Source: Candidatus Stramentimicrobium fermentans (GTDB lineage Bacteria; Atribacterota; Phoenicimicrobiia; Phoenicimicrobiales; Stramentimicrobiaceae). From it: DNA of 64,000 nucleotides. A program made the position numbers and the translations under genes. The notes under the pieces were generated by a model, which saw only the letters and a list, made by a program, of their open reading frames with translations, searched no databases and was not told the DNA's origin. Location: contig JAAYOB010000007.1 in the NCBI GenBank assembly GCA_012520575.1, positions 1-64,000 on the forward strand, written 5' to 3'. This document shows positions 27,389-36,372 of the stretch, piece after piece. Numbering within the stretch: the stretch's first letter is position 1; every line of letters starts with the position of its first letter.

Positions 27389-28873
27389 TCAATGGATAAT
27401 TTCGGTATCCGGATGCACTATCTGTATCCAGACATTTCCAGGCTGTATTGCTAATCTATTACCATCTTTGTTATAAAAGAAGGTTTTCGATCTCTGCGTT
27501 TCTTTAAGCCAGGTTATTTCTTCCGACCTACCATTGTAAATAATTAACCCCGTCCCTTTACCAATTAAATCAACCGCCAATCTCCCTTCACTATCCAATA
27601 TCTTTTTATTGCTGTGTTGAATAATAATATTTTTGGCCTGTAATTGCTGACCTGTTTCTAAATCAGTGTGGGGTTTCCCATTTATGAAACGGACATATAG
27701 CTGTGTTCCAGAAACATATTCATAACTAACCGAATAGTTAGTATTATATTTAATAGCTATTTTCTGAATATCTTTACCAATTAATTCTTCTCTAGCATCA
27801 ATTTCAAATTGATAATCACCTTTATTGACCATTTCAATATAACCTAATCTCTTGGCCTCTTGTCTCAATTTTTCGGTTGAAGAGTAAAGGTTATGGGGCG
27901 GCTTGCGTTCGGACACTCTCCAAAAGGGCTGAAAATGAATTAATTCATTGATATCATCTATTCTCTCTTCTTTTATAAAAATAGCAGCATCTGGGCTTTC
28001 CCCGGCATGTACATAAACGGCATTGTGCTCCAGAGCTTTAGTAATAAAATAAGGTCTGGCACTACGAATAGGTCCAACTTTATTGGTATCCTGGGTAGCA
28101 AAAATAGCTAAGAAGCGTGTTATTCCTCCTTCTGCTAACACTTCATAGACAATATTGGCATTTCCTAGACCACTTTGTGGACGAGAAACGCTAGCATTAT
28201 CAATCATTATGGCCAGAGGCCTTTGATCAAAAGGAGACTCTTTCTCTGTTGTTTTAGGTAATGTGCTTAATTCTCCTGGAGTTACAATGGTCCCATAGGT
28301 TGACTCAATACGGTCTTGTCCTTCTAAACCTAACCTTGCCTGTATTTCAAATTCACCTTTTTCTAAGACCTCTCCCTCGATTTCTCTACGACTGGCAATA
28401 CTGGGGGTGAGGTCTCGATCAGCTATTTGTACATTAGGCACTATAGATATCTCCTCTTTAATTTGAGCCACCTCTTCCCTAGCCGGGATTTCAATTTCGG
28501 GCATTTTAACCTCAACTCTAGGATTACTTTCCACAACCATTTCATTTTTTTCCACTAATGGCTTGGTTTCAATTTCTTGTATTTTAGCCGGTTCCGGTAG
28601 AGTAGGCTCCACCCTGGGTCTGACGCTGACTTCAGCAATTGGCTCTTCCCTTGTTATCTCAGGCTTTACTGTAGTGGGGCTTTTGATAGAGGGCAGTTCT
28701 ACCATGGTAACCTCAATAATATCTTCAATTTCCGGTATATTTATAAACTCAAAAGAGAGCAGATTGTTAAAAGCCAGAATAAACATGATATTAAGAAATA
28801 TTGAGATTAGGAATGAACGCCCCAAAAAACTTTTGGGCTGCTTTCTTCTTCTTTTTGCTCTATATCCTGCCAT
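27389..28873 (-). CDS. TonB-like membrane anchor and linker fused to a DUF3048 domain
   Basis: The 494-residue protein begins with a basic stretch and one transmembrane helix (about 18-42), then IIEVTMVELPS, which resembles the segment after the TonB anchor (ISVTMV in E. coli). Residues 60-170 are a Pro/Glu/Val/Lys-rich linker. From about 214 the DUF3048 (YerB-like) domain follows (RPLAIMIDNASVSRPQSGLG, VGPIRSARPYF, HAGESPDAA), with the DUF3048 C-terminal domain from about 380. The helix carries SIFLN where TonB has SxxxH. It follows exbB and exbD on the same strand by 42 bases, exactly where tonB would lie. DUF3048 has no known reaction; in Bacillota it is a lipoprotein. The fusion replaces the usual TonB C-terminal domain. 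Function unknown. Confidence 0.85.
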   Translation of the reverse strand: MAGYRAKRRRKQPKSFLGRSFLISIFLNIMFILAFNNLLSFEFINIPEIEDIIEVTMVELPSIKSPTTVKPEITREEPIAEVSVRPRVEPTLPEPAKIQEIETKPLVEKNEMVVESNPRVEVKMPEIEIPAREEVAQIKEEISIVPNVQIADRDLTPSIASRREIEGEVLEKGEFEIQARLGLEGQDRIESTYGTIVTPGELSTLPKTTEKESPFDQRPLAIMIDNASVSRPQSGLGNANIVYEVLAEGGITRFLAIFATQDTNKVGPIRSARPYFITKALEHNAVYVHAGESPDAAIFIKEERIDDINELIHFQPFWRVSERKPPHNLYSSTEKLRQEAKRLGYIEMVNKGDYQFEIDAREELIGKDIQKIAIKYNTNYSVSYEYVSGTQLYVRFINGKPHTDLETGQQLQAKNIIIQHSNKKILDSEGRLAVDLIGKGTGLIIYNGRSEEITWLKETQRSKTFFYNKDGNRLAIQPGNVWIQIVHPDTEIIH

Positions 28874-28915
28874 TATTTTTATTAAACACCTTATGAATTA
28901 TAATATCTCTTTGAT

Positions 28916-29323
28916 TCATTTTTCCCTAGGCTTAGTTGCTATGGCAATCCTCTCTGCCCCGCCCTTCTTAATCAGGTCCATAACTCTTACTACTTTACCA
29001 TGGGAAATATTCTGATCTGCTTCTAAAACAACCAAGGAATTATGGTTGCTCTTTATCTCTTCCTGTACCTTTTCCGATAAAGAGTTCGGGTCTATCAAGC
29101 GGTTATTGATATAAATTACGTTGTTTTCAGTAATAGTTACTATGGTGTTCTTCTGTTCCTTGACCGCCGCAAAATCGCCGCTTGGCAAATCAACTTTGAC
29201 TCCGCTTTCTACATTGATAAAGGTAGTAGTTAGCATGAAAAAGATGAGTAATTGAAACACGACATCAATTAAAGGAGTTAAATCAAATTTCAGAGCCTTG
29301 GTATTGGGACGATAAAATCTCAT
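28916..29323 (-). CDS. exbD: ExbD/TolR-family biopolymer transport protein
   Basis: The 135-residue protein has a short cytosolic N-terminus, a single transmembrane helix (about 17-38) carrying the essential proton-path Asp in LTPLIDVVFQLLIFFML, and a periplasmic ExbD domain. ExbD with ExbB converts the proton-motive force into movement of a TonB-type partner. The gene overlaps exbB by 41 bases, more than usual. The next gene supplies a TonB-like anchor. Confidence 0.93.
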   Translation of the reverse strand: MRFYRPNTKALKFDLTPLIDVVFQLLIFFMLTTTFINVESGVKVDLPSGDFAAVKEQKNTIVTITENNVIYINNRLIDPNSLSEKVQEEIKSNHNSLVVLEADQNISHGKVVRVMDLIKKGGAERIAIATKPREK

Positions 29324-29954
29324 CTATTTCTATATCCTCCTCTTTAATTTCTCTCTTTACCGATAATAGATCCAAAATTTCTGTACTGGAGGCCTCCATC
29401 TCCCTTATCTGTCTTTCTACTCTATTACTAAGATAATTGTAAGCAACTATGGTGGGAATCGCCACAGAAAGACCAAATGCTGTAGTTAATAAGGCTTCAG
29501 AAATAGCCCCAGCCAGAGCTTCGGGGTTACCAACACCGACAATGGAAATAACCTGAAATCCCTTTATCATGCCAAATACAGTACCTAGCAATCCCAAAAG
29601 AGGGGCAATATTACCGATGGTTGCCAGTATTGGTAAATTTTTTTCTAAAACAATTATTTCTTGATTGGCGGTATCTTCGATTGCTTCTTTTATCTCATCG
29701 CGGGTACCGCCATACTTTAATAAAGCAGCTAAAATAATCTGAGATATAGGAGAATAATTTTTGCGACAGGCAGTAATCGCATAATTAATATTCCCTTTTC
29801 TGATTAAATCACAGATTCGATTACTGAATTTTCGAGTGGAAGTCTTGATGCTCCTTAAAAAAAACATCCGCTCAAAGAATATGGCAATCGCCAATAGGGA
29901 GCAGAAAAATATGGGATACATTAAAACTCCGCCCTTATAAAATAATTCAAACAT
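29283..29954 (-). CDS. exbB: ExbB/TolQ/MotA-family proton channel protein
   Basis: The 223-residue protein has three transmembrane helices (about 10-30, 105-130 and 150-175) and the family signature LGLLGTVFGMIKGFQVI (near 123), with LLTTAFGLSVAIPTIVAYNYL in the third helix. It forms the pentameric proton channel of ExbBD/TolQR motors. The absence of tolB, pal or tolA here argues against a Tol-Pal set; the partner gene suggests an ExbBD-type role. The upstream gene is a very large TPR protein. Confidence 0.92.
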   Translation of the reverse strand: MFELFYKGGVLMYPIFFCSLLAIAIFFERMFFLRSIKTSTRKFSNRICDLIRKGNINYAITACRKNYSPISQIILAALLKYGGTRDEIKEAIEDTANQEIIVLEKNLPILATIGNIAPLLGLLGTVFGMIKGFQVISIVGVGNPEALAGAISEALLTTAFGLSVAIPTIVAYNYLSNRVERQIREMEASSTEILDLLSVKREIKEEDIEIDEILSSQYQGSEI

Positions 29955-30075
29955 TAATTAGATGCCTCCTCCAAATCAATAAGATTTCTTATTTTTATTT
30001 TTCATACTAAACCTGGCGAATGTCGAAGGGATTCCAGGCTATTTTTATGATCTCCCTATCAGATTATTCCTTTAT

Positions 30076-33000
30076 TTATTCTAATCTTCTCCTGGCATTA
30101 TCAGCATAAATTGTTTCCGGGCATCTTTGAAGGAGCATTTCATATTTTTCCTTAGCCTGTAACTGATGCCCTGATTCTTCCTGACAAATTGCTGTTATGT
30201 ATAAAACATCACATATATAGGTGCCAGTAGGATAATATTCAAGGTATTTCTCCCCAGCCTGTACGGCTTTTTCGCATTCTTCTTTTTTATAGTAACTCAA
30301 ACAAAGGCCATAGAGAGAATTGGGCTTGTACTTGCTATTTGGAAAACGATCCAATAATTTTTCAAAATTTATGATGCTATCGAACCATTTTTCTTCTTCC
30401 AAGCCTATTTGAGCCATAATGTAGAAGCCTTCTTCATTAAACTGGCTTAGTGGATAAGCCTTCGTAAAATCTTGTAACTCTATCCTTGCTTCACCATATT
30501 CTTTTGCTAAAAAATGGGTCTTTGCTAATAGGTAGGTACCTTCCTCCGCAAATTGACTATCAGGATATTTCTGGACCAACTTGTCAAATGATTCTACTGC
30601 TTTTGAGTAATCAGGGAGGTTTAAATAGCTCCAACCGACACTATATAGCACATGCGCCGCTAAAGAATGTGTATCATAGTGTTTCAAAAATTCCTGATAA
30701 TATTCTATTGCACTACTGAATTTTTCCTGTTTATAGTAAGTTTCAGCCAACATATATAAAGCCCTTATAGAGATTTCATCACCAGTTAAATAATCAATCT
30801 GATGAAAATACTCTTCTGCCTGAGAATAATCAGTTAAACGGAAAAAACATAGCCCTTGCCAATAATATATTTCTTTCCTCATCTTATCGCTGGTAATCAT
30901 ACTTTCGATTCTTTTAAAAAGTTCAACGGCTTCCCGAAATTCGCCTCTTTCATATTTATCTTTAGCCAGGGCAAAATAGCCCTCTCTAGCCAGAGCATCA
31001 TCTGAATGCTGCTCCGTCAATTCCTGATAAAGAGAAAGTAGCCTTTCTTCATCATTCATCTTGTTAGCTGCCTCAATTTTTAACTCCAGTGCTTCTTTAC
31101 TATTAACATCTTCTAAGGCAATCAAAACATTTTGATATCGGCCTGCTTGATAATAACTTCGGGCAAGTTCTAATGTTGCTATGTCAATAATTTCTCCCCC
31201 CGGAAACTGATTGATTACCCGCTCGAAATATGGAATCGCTTTTTGTTCTTCTCCTTTTCTGGCATAAGCCAACCCTAAATCGAACCATATTCTCTCCAGC
31301 AGACTTTCCTCAATATTCTTCTCCGCCAGAGAACTGTCAATTTCGATAACTCTATCATAGTCTTTTTGTTCTAACAATGCTCTAGCTAGAAGATATTGTG
31401 CTTCGAGTTGTATTGGGCTTTCCTTCTTAGTTAATTCCTCTAAAATTACTCTTGCCTCTCGGTAATTGCCCTCTTTGAATAATATAAAGCTAAGATAGTA
31501 TCTGGTTTCATTAATCAATTCAAAATCAGTCTCGTTATTCAAGATATCGGCGAAATATGCTTTTGCCTGATCATAGAGACCTTCCTGAAAATAAGATTGT
31601 CCTAAGATAAAATCAATTTCGCATTTATCAAATACCAAAGGTTCAAACGATAGTAAATTTTCATAGAGGTTGATAGCTTGGGTATACTTTTTTTGCATGA
31701 AATAGACCCTACCTAATTTATAGAGAGTTTCCGGGTAAAGGCTGCTTTTTGGAAAATTCTTACTCAATAATTCCAAGGAAATTTCAGCCTGATTATAGTC
31801 TCCTAACATATAAGCACACCAGCCGCTGCCCAGCAAGGCATTTTCATAATATATGCTATCTTTATAATTATCAATTAGATATATATAATGCTGGTTTGCT
31901 TCGCCATAATGTCCTAATTTATAAGCCGCCTCAGCCATCAAAAATCTCGCCTCAAAAAAATCAGGATTGATAGCCAGGATTTCTCTCAGTTTTTCTAAAG
32001 CCCTTTCATAATCTTCTAAAGAATAATAATTATAAGCTAATTGGTAATATTCCCGCTCCCAATCGATATCGTAAGCCTGGATACCGCCAATTTTCTCTCT
32101 TTCTTCCAGATATTCTTCCATCTGATTTAAATGATAATAGGTACGCATTAAATAAATTCTCGTTTTCTCAAAATTAGAATTCTTCCGGGCAGATTCTTTA
32201 AACTTAAGTAACGCTTCTTCATATTCTCCGGCGATATAATATTGGTAACCTTCATTAAAAGCCCAGACTGTCTCCCTGCCAAATTCTTTTTCTTCCTGAG
32301 CTTTATCCAGGTATATTCTGGCATTATTATCAAAAGGGTCTAAGCGGACAGCATTTTCTAAGTAAATAATTGAGTTGTTTAAGTCTCCAATATGATAATA
32401 ACTTAATCCTAAAAAGTGGTGGGCTCCTTTAAAATCTTTGCTGAGATCAATTGCGAGCTTAAAAAATTCAATAGCTTCCGACCATTTCTTATTGCTATAG
32501 GCATTATATCCGGTAACATATAACTCGTAGGCCTCTTTACCATATAGTTCGGCTTGTTGATACTGGCTGAAAACCCACTCGATATCCTTGCCTGGATCCG
32601 CCTTCTTTATTTCTTCGCCTTGTTCCAGGGCTTTTGCTGTTTGACCTGATTCATAATAAAGCCTCATCAAAAATATCCTTGCCTTTATATTGTTCGGCTG
32701 ATAAAAAATTGCCTCGGTAAGATTGTTAATAGCAGAGGCTGTATCCCCTTTTTCATTATATGAATAGGCTATACGATAAAAAGCCTCCGATAATTTTTGA
32801 TAACTTATCTTAATATTAGTATTATTCTGTACTATTTCAGTAAACCTCTCCAGACTAGCTATTTCTCGAGCAGTCCATTTAGTTCTTTCATATATTTGTG
32901 CCAATAGATAATATGCTTCAGCGAAATGAGGATCCTCTGATACTGCCTTTTCTCCATAATCAATGGCTTTGGCCCAGAGCGGTTTACTGGGGAAATCCAC

Positions 33001-33678
33001 CCCCTGATATTCAGTAATTGCCTGATTCTTTAATTCTAAGGCTTGATAGTAGTTACTTAGAGCTTTCCAAGAAGAAGAAATATTATTTTTTAAGTTAATG
33101 GCTAAATTTTCGTCAATGTCAAAATTGGCTTCTTGTAGTATAGATTGAGCTATACGTTCTTTTAAATAGAAAATATCTTCAGGTATTAAAGTTATCTCTT
33201 GGAATTCAGATAATTTATTGAATTGTGATTGGTACATAATCAGGTTAAACTTGAGGATATCCCTCTGTTCTAATGAAAAATAACCGGTGAAAATCAGGTC
33301 TACCTGTAACAAATCATCTAAGGAATGAAACAAGGAGAGATCTTTCTTCATTGCCAATCCTTGGGCCAAATCGTGGCCTGGCAATTTTTCTATTTCTCCC
33401 AGAGGAATATAATTAATTCTTTCTGATTGAGAGAAGGCCTGGCTCAACATATCAGGGAGACCTCTCTCTAACCAATTCCATTCATCCCTTCCCGTTAGAT
33501 TCTCAAAATAATAGACTGCAAAACTGTGAGTTTCGATAGCAGGAGAAGAGAGGGTAAATATATTGCAAAATAAAGAGATGAAGAATACTAAATAGAAAAA
33601 ATAGCATAATAATGATTTATTTAATATATTATTGACAAAAGCTTTTTTTTTATTATTATTTGAATTTGATAAATTCAC
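30076..33678 (-). CDS. Large exported TPR protein with TolB-N/FlgO-like N-terminal domain
   Basis: The 1200-residue protein starts at GTG. A transmembrane or signal segment covers about 22-45. Residues about 50-165 (FAVYYFENLTGRDEWNWLERGLPDMLSQAF) resemble the TolB N-terminal/FlgO-type fold. From about 215 to the end there are some twenty-five or more TPR or TPR-like repeats, many of the BamD/YbgF type (for example YPDSQFAEEGTYLLAKTHF). It is the first gene of the TPR-exbB-exbD-TonB/DUF3048 group. An envelope scaffold that supplies cargo or reach to the motor is inferred; no enzyme domain is visible. The gene is intact with no frameshift. Confidence 0.82.
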   Translation of the reverse strand: MNLSNSNNNKKKAFVNNILNKSLLCYFFYLVFFISLFCNIFTLSSPAIETHSFAVYYFENLTGRDEWNWLERGLPDMLSQAFSQSERINYIPLGEIEKLPGHDLAQGLAMKKDLSLFHSLDDLLQVDLIFTGYFSLEQRDILKFNLIMYQSQFNKLSEFQEITLIPEDIFYLKERIAQSILQEANFDIDENLAINLKNNISSSWKALSNYYQALELKNQAITEYQGVDFPSKPLWAKAIDYGEKAVSEDPHFAEAYYLLAQIYERTKWTAREIASLERFTEIVQNNTNIKISYQKLSEAFYRIAYSYNEKGDTASAINNLTEAIFYQPNNIKARIFLMRLYYESGQTAKALEQGEEIKKADPGKDIEWVFSQYQQAELYGKEAYELYVTGYNAYSNKKWSEAIEFFKLAIDLSKDFKGAHHFLGLSYYHIGDLNNSIIYLENAVRLDPFDNNARIYLDKAQEEKEFGRETVWAFNEGYQYYIAGEYEEALLKFKESARKNSNFEKTRIYLMRTYYHLNQMEEYLEEREKIGGIQAYDIDWEREYYQLAYNYYSLEDYERALEKLREILAINPDFFEARFLMAEAAYKLGHYGEANQHYIYLIDNYKDSIYYENALLGSGWCAYMLGDYNQAEISLELLSKNFPKSSLYPETLYKLGRVYFMQKKYTQAINLYENLLSFEPLVFDKCEIDFILGQSYFQEGLYDQAKAYFADILNNETDFELINETRYYLSFILFKEGNYREARVILEELTKKESPIQLEAQYLLARALLEQKDYDRVIEIDSSLAEKNIEESLLERIWFDLGLAYARKGEEQKAIPYFERVINQFPGGEIIDIATLELARSYYQAGRYQNVLIALEDVNSKEALELKIEAANKMNDEERLLSLYQELTEQHSDDALAREGYFALAKDKYERGEFREAVELFKRIESMITSDKMRKEIYYWQGLCFFRLTDYSQAEEYFHQIDYLTGDEISIRALYMLAETYYKQEKFSSAIEYYQEFLKHYDTHSLAAHVLYSVGWSYLNLPDYSKAVESFDKLVQKYPDSQFAEEGTYLLAKTHFLAKEYGEARIELQDFTKAYPLSQFNEEGFYIMAQIGLEEEKWFDSIINFEKLLDRFPNSKYKPNSLYGLCLSYYKKEECEKAVQAGEKYLEYYPTGTYICDVLYITAICQEESGHQLQAKEKYEMLLQRCPETIYADNARRRLE

Positions 33679-33897
33679 CCTTGTTTTTACCTACCAAATC
33701 TTGGTCCTGAAATACATAGCTTATACTAAGCTATCATACGAATTGATAACTAATGGCTTTTCGCTAATTAATTAGGCTTTAGTTGTTGAGTCTTCGGTTA
33801 TCTTTTTATAATAATAAAGAACAAATAATTTTATAGGATTGAAATCAAAAAATATGGTTAATGACACCAGTTTATTTTACATAATATCATACAATAA

Positions 33898-35175
33898 CTA
33901 AGGGAAAAAGTAAAACTCTTTTTCGCCAATTCTCACGATATCCCCCTCTTGGGCACCCTTCTTTTTAAGCGCTTTTTCTACTCCCCATCCTTTTAATTTT
34001 TCCTGAAAATATGCCAATGCTTGAGGATTATTTAAATCGTATTGATATGCTAATTTATTCATTTCCCTACCCTCTATCACGAATTGGTTGTCCACTTTTT
34101 TTATGGTAAAAGTGTGACGGAAATCGTAATGTACCATTTTTTCTTGAGCAAGCGGTAACAGTGAATCCTCTTTATTTCCTATTAGTTTGATGGTCTCGAA
34201 TATTCGAGAAATCAATCCTGATATCCCCTCACCGGTAAGGGCTGAAATGAAAAATACGCTTTTGCCCTCCTTAGAAAAAGATTTCCTTATTTCTTCTACC
34301 TTTTCCTGTACCTCTGGTAAATCGTATTTGCTTATGACAATTATTTCTTCTTTGCTTGATAAGGAAGATGAAAACTGCACCAGCTCATTTCTTATGATAT
34401 GGTAATCTTTTATTATCTTCTTCGCCGAACTTCTGGAACCATCTATAAGGTGAACAATGGCTTTGGTTCTTTCGATATGTTTCAAAAATTTAATTCCCAA
34501 CCCAGCACCTTGAGCGGCTCCCTCTATAAGCCCAGGAATATCAGCAAGCACAAATTTATGTTCGCGGTCAACTGTTACTATCCCTAAATGGGGGTTAACT
34601 GTAGTAAATGGATAATCAGCAATCTTCGGCTTAGCTCTGGAAACTCTTGCCAAAAAGGTTGATTTACCTGCATTAGGGAAGCCTACCAAGGCAACATCTG
34701 CAATCAATTTTAAATCTAATTTAATAGTTCTCTGTTCCCCTTTTTCACCCTTCTGGGCAAATTTAGGCGATTGAAAAGTCGAACTTTTAAAGCGATAATT
34801 ACCCCTTCCTCCCAATCCGCCGCAAGCTACGCAAACCTTTTCTCTATCCCGAGACAAATCTGCCATAATATGACGGGCTCTATTGTCTTCTACTACAGTG
34901 CCTACCGGGACATATAAGTATAAATCAGAGCCATTCTTACCGTTTTTTTTACCGCTGCTGCCGTTTTCTCCATTTTGCGCTTTACGATGAGGGTTACGGT
35001 AATACTCATTTAAGGTCTTCAGCTGTAAGTCTGCTTTGATATAGACACTTCCACCTCTCCCCCCATCACCACCATCAGGTCCACCTTTGGGAATAAACCG
35101 TTCCCTCCTAAAACTAACGCAGCCATCTCCGCCCTTACCTGCCTTGACATGAATGATTATTTCATCAATAAACAT
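33898..35175 (-). CDS. obg: Obg family GTPase (CgtA)
   Basis: The track ORF starts 22 codons earlier, but the family start is MFIDEIIIHVKAGKGGDG, with AAGG seven bases before this ATG, so 425 residues is chosen. The glycine-rich Obg fold covers 1-160, the GTPase domain about 160-330 (Walker A GFPNAGKST, G3 DIPGL, G4 SKYD) and the C-terminal OCT domain about 345-425 (TFTIKKVDNQFVIEG). Obg binds the 50S subunit and links GTP level to ribosome assembly. It follows rpmA after a terminator and has its own promoter. Confidence 0.96.
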   Translation of the reverse strand: MFIDEIIIHVKAGKGGDGCVSFRRERFIPKGGPDGGDGGRGGSVYIKADLQLKTLNEYYRNPHRKAQNGENGSSGKKNGKNGSDLYLYVPVGTVVEDNRARHIMADLSRDREKVCVACGGLGGRGNYRFKSSTFQSPKFAQKGEKGEQRTIKLDLKLIADVALVGFPNAGKSTFLARVSRAKPKIADYPFTTVNPHLGIVTVDREHKFVLADIPGLIEGAAQGAGLGIKFLKHIERTKAIVHLIDGSRSSAKKIIKDYHIIRNELVQFSSSLSSKEEIIVISKYDLPEVQEKVEEIRKSFSKEGKSVFFISALTGEGISGLISRIFETIKLIGNKEDSLLPLAQEKMVHYDFRHTFTIKKVDNQFVIEGREMNKLAYQYDLNNPQALAYFQEKLKGWGVEKALKKKGAQEGDIVRIGEKEFYFFP

Positions 35176-35251
35176 AAATTTACCTTTTAGACTATTTTCT
35201 ATATTCCACTCAAAATACTCTTGAGTATACCGAACCAACAATCACCCGTAA

Positions 35252-35281
35252 ATTATAAATTAGTTCTAAATTATTTGGCAA
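35252..35281 (-). promoter_or_regulatory. Promoter of obg
   Basis: On the minus strand TTGCCA (35276-35281) and a perfect TATAAT (35252-35257) are separated by 18 bases. The start would lie about 70 bases before the preferred obg ATG. It comes after the terminator at 35399-35437, which makes separate transcription of obg plausible. Confidence 0.68.
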
Positions 35282-35398
35282 TTAATCTTTACCGGTTATC
35301 ACTTACTGATTATTTTCATAGCCGTCTTTAAATTCAAGAGGTTAAAACTTATACTATTTGTAATTATATGCTCTGTTAATTTTTGCTCATAGGTTAAT

Positions 35399-35437
35399 AA
35401 AAAAGGAGGTGGATGAACTAGCTATCATCTACCTCCT
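35399..35437 (-). terminator. Rho-independent terminator after rplU-rpmA
   Basis: Read on the minus strand, AGGAGGTAGATGA and TCATCCACCTCCT form a 13-bp stem with one G-U pair and an eight-base loop, followed at once by TTTTTT. It lies downstream of rpmA and before the obg promoter. Confidence 0.88.
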
Positions 35438-35551
35438 CGTAGATTATTGCCTTATAAACCTACCTTGATATTATTTAAATAACAAAACCATAAAATACTT
35501 AGCTTTTACAAATATCCCGAGTTAAGAAAAAACTTCAAGACTTTTTCTCGG

Positions 35552-35818
35552 CTAAGCTTCTACAGTATCAGTAATAATAGAAACTTGTTTCCTTTTTTTA
35601 ACTGTGGTACCAAAGCTAACATAGCCGTCAACTAGAGCGAATAAGGTATCATCCTTACCCCGACCCACATTTTTGCCAGGTAATATTCTGGTTCCTCTTT
35701 GTCTGACAATTATATTTCCACCAAGTACATATTGTCCGTCATATCTTTTTATTCCCAATCGTTTAGAAGCACTATCGCGACCGTTTTTTGCTGAGCCCTG
35801 CCCTTTTTTACGAGCCAT
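35552..35818 (-). CDS. rpmA: Ribosomal protein L27 (bL27)
   Basis: The 88-residue protein begins [22 protein letters not shown], the canonical L27 N-terminus that reaches the peptidyl-transferase centre. Bacillota L27 carries a short N-terminal extension that must be cleaved by the protease Prp, whose gene lies between rplU and rpmA. Neither the extension nor a prp gene is present here. The rplU-rpmA-obg order is otherwise standard. Confidence 0.97.
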   Translation of the reverse strand: MARKKGQGSAKNGRDSASKRLGIKRYDGQYVLGGNIIVRQRGTRILPGKNVGRGKDDTLFALVDGYVSFGTTVKKRKQVSIITDTVEA

Positions 35819-35873
35819 TGAATCTCACCTCACTTATCCCATTCTTGTAAAATCTTATTTTATGGTTGTTTTA

Positions 35874-36185
35874 TTAAACATTTATTTTTTCAATTTTAAC
35901 TTCGGTGAATAATTGCCGATGTCCTGTTTTCTTTTCATACCTTTTTTTTGGTTTATATTTCAAAACTATAATCTTCTTACCCTTGCCCTGTTTCAATACT
36001 TTTCCCTCTACAAAACTATTCTCAAGCAAAGGCTGACCAAAGCTATATTTGCCATCTTTTTCTAACATTAACACCTGCTCAAATTTCACACTTTCTCCTT
36101 CCTGGGGTTCCAATTTTTCTACTCTTATAACATCACCTTCTTTGACTAAATACTGTTTTCCCCCAGTGGCAATTATGGCATACAT
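35874..36185 (-). CDS. rplU: Ribosomal protein L21 (bL21)
   Basis: The 103-residue protein has the L21 start MYAIIATGGKQYLVKEGDVI and the C-terminal family motif KIIVLKYKPKKRYEKKTGHRQ. It sits 55 bases before rpmA. A promoter and a leader hairpin lie upstream. Confidence 0.97.
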   Translation of the reverse strand: MYAIIATGGKQYLVKEGDVIRVEKLEPQEGESVKFEQVLMLEKDGKYSFGQPLLENSFVEGKVLKQGKGKKIIVLKYKPKKRYEKKTGHRQLFTEVKIEKINV

Positions 36186-36218
36186 ATTCCGTTAATTCCT
36201 CCTACTTAAATAAATCGC

Positions 36219-36252
36219 CTGAAAGGGCAGCTGAGCTTTGGGGCCTTTTCAG
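36219..36252 (-). promoter_or_regulatory. Leader hairpin upstream of rplU
   Basis: On the minus strand CTGAAAAGGC and GCCCTTTCAG form a stem with one mismatch, around a loop containing AGCTCAGCT. It lies in the 5' leader of rplU, about 35 bases before its start. L21 operons in Bacillota have a structured leader thought to bind L21; this hairpin could be an equivalent, but I cannot show a match. Confidence 0.4.
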
Positions 36253-36270
36253 TGCGTTCTTGGCTAATAA

Positions 36271-36299
36271 AATCTATCATATAAGGACTACCCTGTCAA
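36271..36299 (-). promoter_or_regulatory. Promoter of rplU-rpmA
   Basis: On the minus strand a perfect TTGACA (36294-36299) is followed after 17 bases by TAGATT (36271-36276). The start would be about 80 bases before the rplU ATG, which leaves room for the leader hairpin. Confidence 0.65.
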
Positions 36300-36372
36300 A
36301 TTATTTTTGCAAAACAATTTAAATAACCATAGACCTCAATAATCTCAGATTATTATTATTTATACTATTCTA

